From positions 1-6,437 of the forward strand of contig JAABQE010000278.1 in the NCBI GenBank assembly GCA_011391655.1: 6,437 bases of DNA. The letters run 5' to 3'. Position numbers and translations under genes: made by a program. Shown here piece by piece: positions 1 through 5,512 of this stretch (position 1 is its first letter; every line of letters starts with the position of its first letter). The stretch is from Hydrogenophilales bacterium (lineage in GTDB: Bacteria; Pseudomonadota; Gammaproteobacteria; Burkholderiales; Thiobacillaceae). The notes below the pieces were generated by a model that did not search any database, was not told the origin of the DNA, and saw only the letters and a list, made by a program, of their open reading frames with translations.

Positions 1-192
1 GCCGATCTGCCCGCCCCCAGCGCAACCGACTGCCTGGTGGCGGGTCCCGAAGGCGGATTCGAAGCCGACGAAATCGCCGCCCTGCATGCAGCGGGCGCGA
101 TCCCGGTGCGCCTGGGCGCACGCGTCCTGCGCACCGAGACCGCCGCGCTTGCCGCGCTTGCCGCCATGCAAACCCTGTGGGGCGATTTCTGA
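1..192 (+). CDS. rsmE: 16S rRNA (uracil1498-N3)-methyltransferase RsmE, C-terminal fragment
   Basis: The last 63 codons of a gene that begins before the window; it ends at TGA 190-192. RsmE is a SPOUT-class (trefoil-knot) enzyme that uses S-adenosylmethionine to methylate N3 of U1498 in 16S rRNA, in the cytoplasm. The fragment carries the two signature stretches of the knot that binds SAM: AGPEGGF at visible residues 14-20 and [14 protein letters not shown] at 38-51, followed by the usual short tail ending WGDF. The family more often has LGPR where this protein has LGAR, a mild change. The match to the E. coli RsmE C-terminus (GPEGG, then LRTET, then a GD-containing end) is clear, so the identity is firm even though only about a quarter of the protein is visible. 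The next gene starts 205 bp downstream. Confidence 0.93.
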   Translation, partial: ADLPAPSATDCLVAGPEGGFEADEIAALHAAGAIPVRLGARVLRTETAALAALAAMQTLWGDF

Positions 193-397
193 ACCCGCAA
201 GCCGGGCAGGCGTAAAACGGCCGGGCAGCCCCCTTGTTGCTGGCCTTGCATGATCGCCACCACGCCAGGCTGAACAAAGCGCGACGTAAAGTCTGTCCGA
301 TTTATTCCGTTGATTCATACAATCGAACGGACGTGCCCTGCGCTTCGCAAGCCTTTTCTGTATCCTTCATGCCAAACAACCTGTCCAGGCCATTCCC
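193..397 (+). other. rsmE-argA intergenic region with possible argA control sequences
   Basis: A 205-bp gap without a convincing gene. It holds a 9-bp direct repeat GCCGGGCAG (201-209 and 220-228) and a bulged stem-loop at 307-330. TACAAT (318-323) is a fair -10 match, but no good -35 lies 16-18 bp upstream, so the argA promoter is not located with confidence. No T-run follows any GC-rich stem, so no rsmE terminator is evident. A ten-codon frame, ATG 369 to TGA 399-401, ends on the argA start codon. No convincing ArgR box (TGAAT-N4-ATTCA type palindrome) was found. Confidence 0.5.
307..330 (+). repeat. Inverted repeat / stem-loop upstream of argA
   Basis: CCGTTGATT (307-315) pairs with AATCGAACGG (321-330), giving nine base pairs with a single bulged G (325) around the five-base loop CATAC (316-320). 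A competing outer pairing, GTCCG (295-299) with CGGAC (328-332), is also possible. The stem is not followed by a T-run, so it does not look like an intrinsic terminator. It lies about 68 nt before the argA start and overlaps the only reasonable -10-like hexamer there. It could be an RNA structure in the leader, an operator half-site pair, or chance. Confidence 0.35.
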
Positions 398-1711
398 TTG
401 AAAGACACGACCGATTTCGTCCACTGGTTTCGCTCAGCTGCGCCCTACATCCACGGTTTTCGCGGCAAAACGTTTGTCATCGCATTCGGCGGCGAACTCG
501 TGGCCGACGGCGACTTCGTGCAACTGGCACACGACGTCAACCTGTTGAACAGCCTGGGCGTGCGCCTGGTGCTGATTCATGGCGTGCGGCCACAGGTGGA
601 AGCGCGCCTGACCGAAAACGGTACCGCGATTCGCTATGTCGAAGGCTTGCGCGTCACCGACGACGCCGCGCTGGCGTGCGTCAAGGAAGCCGCCGGCACG
701 GTGCGGGTTGAAATCGAGGCGCTGCTGTCACTGGGGCTGGCCAACACGCCAATGGCCGGAGCCAGCATCCGCGTAGCCTCGGGCAATTTCGTCACCGCAC
801 GGCCGCTGGGGGTGCGCGATGGCGTGGACCTGCTGCATACCGGCGAGGTTCGCAAAATTGACGCCGCCGCGATCCGCAGACGGCTCGACCAGCACGACAT
901 CGTGCTGCTGTCGCCCATCGGCTACTCCCCCACCGGCGAAATTTTCAATCTGAGCCTGGAGGACGTCGCCACCCAGGCGGCGATCGAACTGGCTGCCGAC
1001 AAGCTGATTTTCCTGATGGACACCGAAGGCGTACCCGACAAGGCGCGCACCATCCACAACATCCTCACCGTCAACGAAGCGCGGCTGGTGCTGGACAAGC
1101 CCCGCAAGCTGCCGGAAGACGTCAGCTACTACCTGCCCTGCGCCATCACCGCCTGCACCGGTGGCGTCAAGCGCGCCCACCTTATCAGCCGTCATCGGGA
1201 CGGCGCGCTGCTGTCCGAACTGTTCACCCGCGAGGGTGTCGGCACGCTCATCACACCGGCGCCGCTGGAAACCTTGCGCGCCGCCACCATTGACGACGTC
1301 GGCGGCATTCTCGGCCTGATCGAGCCGCTGGAACGCGAAGGCATTCTGGTGTGGCGTTCGCGCGAACGGCTGGAAATGGAAATCGAACGCTTTCTGGTGC
1401 TCGAATCCGACGGCGTCATCGCCGGCTGCGCCGCACTTTACCCCTTCCCGGAGGAACAGGCCGCCGAGCTTGCCTGTCTGGCGGTAGCCGCAGACTTTCG
1501 CGGGCGTGGCTTTGGCAACCTGTTGTTGGCCGAAGCCGAACGGCGTGGCAAAAAATCCGGTTTCAAGCGGCTGTTCGTCCTGACCACCCGCACCGAGCAA
1601 TGGTTCGAGGAACGCGGTTTCATCGACAGCAGCCCGGACCAGTTGCCGCATATCAAGCAAGCGCTTTACAACTATAAACGCCGATCGAAAGTACTCGAAA
1701 AATCCATCTGA
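398..1711 (+). CDS. argA: N-acetylglutamate synthase (amino-acid N-acetyltransferase) ArgA
   Basis: Transfers the acetyl group of acetyl-CoA to L-glutamate, the first step of arginine biosynthesis, in the cytoplasm; the family is normally feedback-inhibited by arginine. The protein has 437 aa (E. coli ArgA is about 443) and the classical two-domain form. The amino-acid-kinase-like domain spans about 18-285, with GKTFVIAFGGE at 23-33, HGVRPQ at 61-66 and a C-TGGVKRAHLI segment at 253-263. The GNAT domain spans about 292-437, with acetyl-CoA loop RGRGFG at 368-373 and VLTTRTEQWFEERGF at 394-408. The start is TTG 398: no in-frame ATG exists between it and the upstream stop at 311-313, the N-terminus (FRSAAPYI at 11-18) aligns in position with E. 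coli ArgA, and AGG (387-389) sits 8 nt upstream as a weak ribosome site. A ten-codon frame ends on this start as TTGA. One oddity is T254, where E. coli has Arg in its ACR-x-GV motif. The binding-protein gene follows after 23 nt, suggesting an operon. Confidence 0.95.
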   Translation: MKDTTDFVHWFRSAAPYIHGFRGKTFVIAFGGELVADGDFVQLAHDVNLLNSLGVRLVLIHGVRPQVEARLTENGTAIRYVEGLRVTDDAALACVKEAAGTVRVEIEALLSLGLANTPMAGASIRVASGNFVTARPLGVRDGVDLLHTGEVRKIDAAAIRRRLDQHDIVLLSPIGYSPTGEIFNLSLEDVATQAAIELAADKLIFLMDTEGVPDKARTIHNILTVNEARLVLDKPRKLPEDVSYYLPCAITACTGGVKRAHLISRHRDGALLSELFTREGVGTLITPAPLETLRAATIDDVGGILGLIEPLEREGILVWRSRERLEMEIERFLVLESDGVIAGCAALYPFPEEQAAELACLAVAADFRGRGFGNLLLAEAERRGKKSGFKRLFVLTTRTEQWFEERGFIDSSPDQLPHIKQALYNYKRRSKVLEKSI

Positions 1712-1724
1712 CAATGGGCCACCC

Positions 1725-1728
1725 GGAG
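1725..1728 (+). promoter_or_regulatory. Ribosome binding site that decides the start of the binding-protein gene
   Basis: GGAG lies 6 nt before ATG 1735. The other in-frame candidates are ATG 1714, only 2 nt after the argA stop and with no purine-rich site at a suitable distance, and ATG 1801, preceded by AACCCACCTG with no Shine-Dalgarno match. The site therefore favours 1735. Confidence 0.6.
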
Positions 1729-1734
1729 CCTGCG

Positions 1735-2646
1735 ATGATCAAAAACAATAAGCGTCCCGCCCCGACCTGCCAGCCCGGGCAGAGTTGTCCAACCCACCTG
1801 ATGCGCAGTGTCTTTCTGCCCTTCCTCTGGCTGCTGCTCGGCCTGTTTGTGCTGCACCCAGCCGGGGCGGCCGACGCGCCGCCCCTGATTCTGGGGGTGT
1901 TCCCCAACACCACTGCCAAACAAATCGTCGAAACCTATCGCCCGCTTGCCAACGCGCTGCAAAAGTCCCTGCAGCGACGCGTCGAAATCTACAGCGCACC
2001 CAATTACAAATCCTTTATTGAACGCACACGCCAGGGTGAATACGACCTGCTGCTCACCGCTCCCCATTTCGCCTGGCTGGCGCGCCAGGATGCGGGCTAT
2101 CAACCGCTGCTCAAATACACCCAGCCGGTGCGCGGGCTGCTGGTGGTCCAATCCACGTCGTCCTCGCGTGAAGTGGCCGCGCTGCGCGGCCACACCATCG
2201 CCATCGCCGACCCCCTCGCGGTGATCGTGCTGGCCATGCAGGCAGAACTGGCCGAAGACGGGCTCACCCAAGACACCGACTACCAGATCATCAATGCCGG
2301 CACGCACATCAACGCCGCCCTGCAAGTCGTCAAGGGACGCGCTGACGCGGCGATGGTGGGACAAAATGCCTACGCGCAGTTCCCCCCAGAATTGCGCAGG
2401 CAATTACACATACTTTTGGAAACGCCGCCTTTATCCAGCCTGACTTATCTTACCCATCCGCGCTTGCGCGACGCCGAGGTCAAAGCGATACGCAATAACT
2501 TGCTGGGCTTTGCGAGGACGCCCGAAGGACAGGCGCTTCTCAAACAGGGTGGGTTTGGCGGCTTCAGTCCGCTCAATAGTAACGAGCTGAATGCGTTTCG
2601 CCCCTACGCGTTGCAGACTCAAAAAATGTTGCAGGATCTGGAATGA
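1735..2646 (+). CDS. PhnD-like periplasmic substrate-binding protein (phosphate/phosphonate ABC-type family)
   Basis: A 303-aa exported protein of the PhnD-like family (type 2 periplasmic binding fold). Start ATG 1735 is chosen for its GGAG site. A basic, 25-residue n-region precedes a hydrophobic core (about 26-40, VFLPFLWLLLGLFVL) and a signal peptidase I site near AGA/AD (45-46). No lipobox follows the core, so it should be soluble in the periplasm. ATG 1801 (Met23) would give a more compact signal peptide and is the main alternative start. The mature part opens with LILGVFPNTTAKQIVETYRP (51-70). Further family hallmarks follow: YKSFIERTRQGEYDLLLTAPHFAW, LRGHTIAIADPLAVIV, and DYQIINAGTHINAALQVVKGRADAAMV, which resembles the PhnD segment around the ligand cleft. 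The ligand cannot be read from sequence; relatives bind phosphonate, phosphite or other anions. No permease or ATPase gene is adjacent. Its stop overlaps the start of the GGDEF/EAL gene (ATGA), so a role as sensor for that protein is inferred rather than uptake. Confidence 0.82.
   Translation: MIKNNKRPAPTCQPGQSCPTHLMRSVFLPFLWLLLGLFVLHPAGAADAPPLILGVFPNTTAKQIVETYRPLANALQKSLQRRVEIYSAPNYKSFIERTRQGEYDLLLTAPHFAWLARQDAGYQPLLKYTQPVRGLLVVQSTSSSREVAALRGHTIAIADPLAVIVLAMQAELAEDGLTQDTDYQIINAGTHINAALQVVKGRADAAMVGQNAYAQFPPELRRQLHILLETPPLSSLTYLTHPRLRDAEVKAIRNNLLGFARTPEGQALLKQGGFGGFSPLNSNELNAFRPYALQTQKMLQDLE
2633..2646 (+). promoter_or_regulatory. Translational coupling site: AGGA ribosome site plus ATGA stop/start overlap
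   Basis: AGGA (2633-2636) sits 6 nt before ATG 2643, inside the last codons of the binding-protein gene. The ATG shares bases with that gene's TGA (2644-2646). This 4-nt overlap is the usual sign of coupled translation and of products made in linked amounts. Confidence 0.75.
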
Positions 2647-5423
2647 AGCATCGGTTGGGAAAACTCTCTTTACGGTATAAATTAACCTTCGCCGCGCTGG
2701 CGGTGGAAGCCGTGATGCTCGCCTTTCTGATCGGCAATGGCATGCAGTTCACCAGCCGCGCACTGCAACAACAAGGCGAACAACGTGTCGCCGAAATGGC
2801 CAAAATACTGGCCGTGGCGTTGCAGGCGCCGCTCTCGCAGCAGGACGATGCCAGCGCGCGCGACATCATCGAATCCCTGCTCAGCGAAAGCGGGCTGGAA
2901 ATGATCGAGGTGCGCGACAACCGGAATCGCATCGTGCATCAGGTCGGCACAGACGATGGCGATTATGATTTTCGACGGGTGAGTCCGGTCGAGCTGGCCG
3001 GCCAGCGCTACGGTGAAGTCACCCTCGTCTTGTCGGGCGAATTCATTCAAACCGCACGCACCCGCTATTTCCAGCAAAGCCTGATCATCGCCATGATCGC
3101 CTTGCTGCTGACCGGTATTTTGCTCGCCCTGTCGGCCAGCTGGGTCATCCGGCGCTTCACTTCGCTGACCCGCGCCAGCCATCAGATGGCGAAAGGCGAC
3201 CTCGACGTCAAACTGGCGGGCGAAAGCGGTGACGAAATCGGCCAGCTGATCACCACCTTCAACAGCATGGCCGAATCGGTTCGCCTCAACGTCGAGCGGG
3301 CACGCGAAAATGAAGCACGCTTTCATGCCATCGCCGACTACACCCATGACATCGAGTTCTGGCTGTCACCCACAGGCAAGCTGCTGTGGGTCAACCCGTC
3401 GGTCGAGCGCATGCTGGGCTATAGCGTCGATGAATGCATGACGCAGCCTAACTTCCCGACGAGCATCATTCACCCGGAGGACCGCGCCGCTGCCGAATTC
3501 CAGATCCGCCAATCGCTGCGCGGCTCGGCCGGGCAGGGCTACACCTTCCGCATCTGCCGCAAGGACGGCGGCCATTTCTGGGCGTTGGCAAACTGGCAAC
3601 CGATTCACGATTACAACGATGTGTATCAGGGCCTGCGCGCCAGCATCCACAGCATCGACGACATCAAGGCGACCGAGGCTGATCTGCGTCAGGCACTCAA
3701 CAACCTGCGCATGGCGGAAACCTTGCAAAGCAAATATCTGGAAGACATCGACCAGGAGCGCGCGCGCCTGGTATCGCTGTTATCCGCAATGAATCTGGGC
3801 ATTTTGTTCGTCGCCGCCGATGGCCGGGTGGTGTATCACAACCCCGCTTTCAATCACACCTGGATGATTGATCCAGGCACCGATCTTATCGGTCTGCCGG
3901 TGCATGAAGCCTTGGCCAAATCCACCTCAGAGCTGGCGCGGCCCGATCATTTCTTGCGCCATTTGCTGGCCGTGCTGGAGACCCATGAGGTATTGGACAG
4001 CTTCGAAATCGAAATGACCGATGGCCGGGTCATTACCGAGCTTGATTACCCGGTGCGTGATCGCGATGGCCACTTCATTGGCCACCTGTGGGTCTACGAA
4101 GACATCACCCGCGAACGTCAAACGGCGGAGCAACTGGTGTATCTGGCCGAACGTGATGCACTGACCGGGCTGTACAACCGTCATCGCTTCCAGCAGGAAC
4201 TGGCCCGTACCATGCTGGATACCGACCGCCATCACATCCAGTGCGCGGTCATGTTTTTCGATCTCGACGAATTCAAGACGATCAATGACACCTACGGCCA
4301 TCGCGCAGGCGACGCGCTGCTGATCCGGGTGGCGGGAGAAGTCAGCGCGCTGGTGCGGCGCAACGAAATATTGGCCCGTCTGGGCGGCGACGAATTTGCC
4401 ATTCTGCTGCCCGCTGCACAAGGCAACGAAGCCGAAGCGCTGGCTGATCGCGTGACCCATGCCGTTGCGCAAATTCCCTTCCGCTTTGAAGGACGCAACC
4501 TGCGCGTCACCACCAGCCTGGGCATTGCGTTTTACCCTGCGAATGCCGCCGACGCTGACGAGCTGGTGGCACGTGCCGACATTGCGATGTATCAGGCCAA
4601 GCAGGCAGGCAAAAACACCTGGCGCGTGTTCCGTGCCGATCGCGAGGCCGACACCGAAATGCGTAACCGCCTGTCGTGGAGCGAACGCATCAGCCATGCA
4701 CTCGAAAATGAACTGTTCCAGCTCCATTTCCAGGGTGTCTACCGGACAGATGACAGCTCGCTGTCGCATCTGGAAGCACTCATCCGCATGGTTGACGAGC
4801 GCAACCCGGATCAACTGATCATGCCGGCGCATTTCATCCAGCTGGCTGAAAAAAGCGGCCGCATTCTCGATATCGACCGCTGGGTTATTGGCACCGTGCT
4901 GCGCATGCTGGCCGACAACCCGGACATCCCGCCCATCGCGGTCAATCTGTCCGGTCGCTCACTCTCCGAGCCTGCGCTGCCCCAGTTCATCAGCGACGGG
5001 CTGCGTGACCTTGGCGTCAATCCCAGTCGCCTGATCATCGAAATCACCGAAACCGCAGCCGTATCCGACCTGCACGATGCGCAACGCATGATCGAGGCGC
5101 TGCGGCAAATGGGCTGCGGCATCAGTCTCGACGACTTCGGCGTGGGCTTTGCCTCGTTTGCCTACCTCAAGCACTTGAAGGTCGACACCATCAAGATCGA
5201 TGGCATTTTCATCCGCGACTTGATCAGCGATTCCGACAACCAGCTGTTTGTGCAGGCCATGGTCAGCGTCGCGCTCGGGTTGGGTAAGTCGGTGGTGGCG
5301 GAATACGTAGAAGATGGCAAAACCCTCGCCCTGCTGCGCCAGTTTGGCGTGGACCTGGTGCAGGGGTATTACCTGGACAAACCCACCCGCAAGCATCCCG
5401 CCCTGCAAGGACTGATCGAATAG
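2643..5423 (+). CDS. Membrane-bound HAMP-PAS-PAS-GGDEF-EAL c-di-GMP synthase/phosphodiesterase
   Basis: A 926-aa inner-membrane signalling protein predicted to make and/or break cyclic di-GMP. Order: TM1 about 13-33; extracytoplasmic region about 34-145, no family recognised; TM2 about 146-169; HAMP about 168-218 (MAKGDLDVKL, GDEIGQL); PAS 1 about 224-343 with a PAC-like end; coiled-coil-like linker 345-380; PAS 2 about 376-490; GGDEF about 497-665; EAL about 680-922. The cyclase site is intact: FFDLDEFKTIND (538-549, metal Asp540), YGHRAGD (551-557) and GGDEF (581-585). The inhibitory I-site is RRNE (572-575), not RxxD. The EAL domain keeps the expected catalytic set: Glu711 of EAL, Asn768, Glu800, Asp830-Asp831 in DDFG, Lys851, Glu887 and Gln907. 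It reads QGV where QPI is common, and AEYVE where AEGVE is common. Both activities are therefore plausible; which one dominates cannot be told. The gene is coupled to the upstream binding-protein gene, whose product is the obvious candidate partner of the periplasmic region. Confidence 0.93.
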   Translation: MKHRLGKLSLRYKLTFAALAVEAVMLAFLIGNGMQFTSRALQQQGEQRVAEMAKILAVALQAPLSQQDDASARDIIESLLSESGLEMIEVRDNRNRIVHQVGTDDGDYDFRRVSPVELAGQRYGEVTLVLSGEFIQTARTRYFQQSLIIAMIALLLTGILLALSASWVIRRFTSLTRASHQMAKGDLDVKLAGESGDEIGQLITTFNSMAESVRLNVERARENEARFHAIADYTHDIEFWLSPTGKLLWVNPSVERMLGYSVDECMTQPNFPTSIIHPEDRAAAEFQIRQSLRGSAGQGYTFRICRKDGGHFWALANWQPIHDYNDVYQGLRASIHSIDDIKATEADLRQALNNLRMAETLQSKYLEDIDQERARLVSLLSAMNLGILFVAADGRVVYHNPAFNHTWMIDPGTDLIGLPVHEALAKSTSELARPDHFLRHLLAVLETHEVLDSFEIEMTDGRVITELDYPVRDRDGHFIGHLWVYEDITRERQTAEQLVYLAERDALTGLYNRHRFQQELARTMLDTDRHHIQCAVMFFDLDEFKTINDTYGHRAGDALLIRVAGEVSALVRRNEILARLGGDEFAILLPAAQGNEAEALADRVTHAVAQIPFRFEGRNLRVTTSLGIAFYPANAADADELVARADIAMYQAKQAGKNTWRVFRADREADTEMRNRLSWSERISHALENELFQLHFQGVYRTDDSSLSHLEALIRMVDERNPDQLIMPAHFIQLAEKSGRILDIDRWVIGTVLRMLADNPDIPPIAVNLSGRSLSEPALPQFISDGLRDLGVNPSRLIIEITETAAVSDLHDAQRMIEALRQMGCGISLDDFGVGFASFAYLKHLKVDTIKIDGIFIRDLISDSDNQLFVQAMVSVALGLGKSVVAEYVEDGKTLALLRQFGVDLVQGYYLDKPTRKHPALQGLIE

Positions 5424-5446
5424 GCATCGGTTTCAATACACGATGC
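5424..5446 (+). repeat. Small inverted repeat directly after the GGDEF/EAL stop codon
   Basis: GCATCG (5424-5429) and CGATGC (5441-5446) form a perfect 6-bp stem with an 11-base loop, starting on the base after the TAG stop. No T-run follows (GGCCTCTTGG), so it is a poor intrinsic terminator. It might weakly punctuate or protect the 3' end of the upstream transcript, or be chance. Confidence 0.3.
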
Positions 5447-5452
5447 GGCCTC

Positions 5453-5479
5453 TTGGCGGGGCAGGCGCAATGGTAAAAT
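5453..5479 (+). promoter_or_regulatory. Probable sigma-70 promoter of ybiT with extended -10
   Basis: TAAAAT (5474-5479) matches the -10 consensus at five of six positions and is preceded by TGG (5471-5473), which fits the TGn extended -10 element. A -35 candidate TTGGCG (5453-5458) lies 15 bp upstream, a short spacing that an extended -10 could tolerate. Transcription would start near 5486, leaving about 27 nt of leader with the ribosome site. This suggests ybiT is transcribed separately from the signalling genes. Confidence 0.55.
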
Positions 5480-5500
5480 GCCGCGTTTTTCCCGTTATTC

Positions 5501-5504
5501 AGGA
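5501..5504 (+). promoter_or_regulatory. Ribosome binding site for the GTG start of ybiT
   Basis: AGGA lies 8 nt before GTG 5513. The nearby ATGs at 5470 and 5478 are out of frame, and translation from GTG gives an N-terminus that lines up with E. coli YbiT, so this site fixes the start. Confidence 0.65.
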
Positions 5505-5512
5505 ACCCCGCC

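Noticed and set aside
219..245. GC-rich imperfect hairpin (GGCC...GGCC) as an rsmE terminator
   Set aside because: It needs a four-base bulge, and no T-run follows it.
310..327. Possible ArgR operator upstream of argA
   Set aside because: The short GATT-N5-AATC palindrome does not match the TGAAT-N4-ATTCA arrangement of known ARG boxes, and there is no tandem second box.
310..711. A 133-codon plus-strand frame overlapping the start of argA
   Set aside because: Arg-rich out-of-frame translation, mostly inside argA, with no ribosome site before its start and no recognisable domain.
728..1714. A 328-codon antisense open frame opposite argA
   Set aside because: It lies wholly opposite a clearly identified gene. 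Its composition (runs rich in Gln, Gly, Asp, Val) is typical of the reverse complement of GC-rich coding DNA, and it shows no recognisable domain.
3927..4832. A 301-codon antisense open frame opposite the PAS/GGDEF region
   Set aside because: The plus-strand frame carries intact GGDEF and PAS motifs through the same bases; the antisense product shows no motif or ribosome site.
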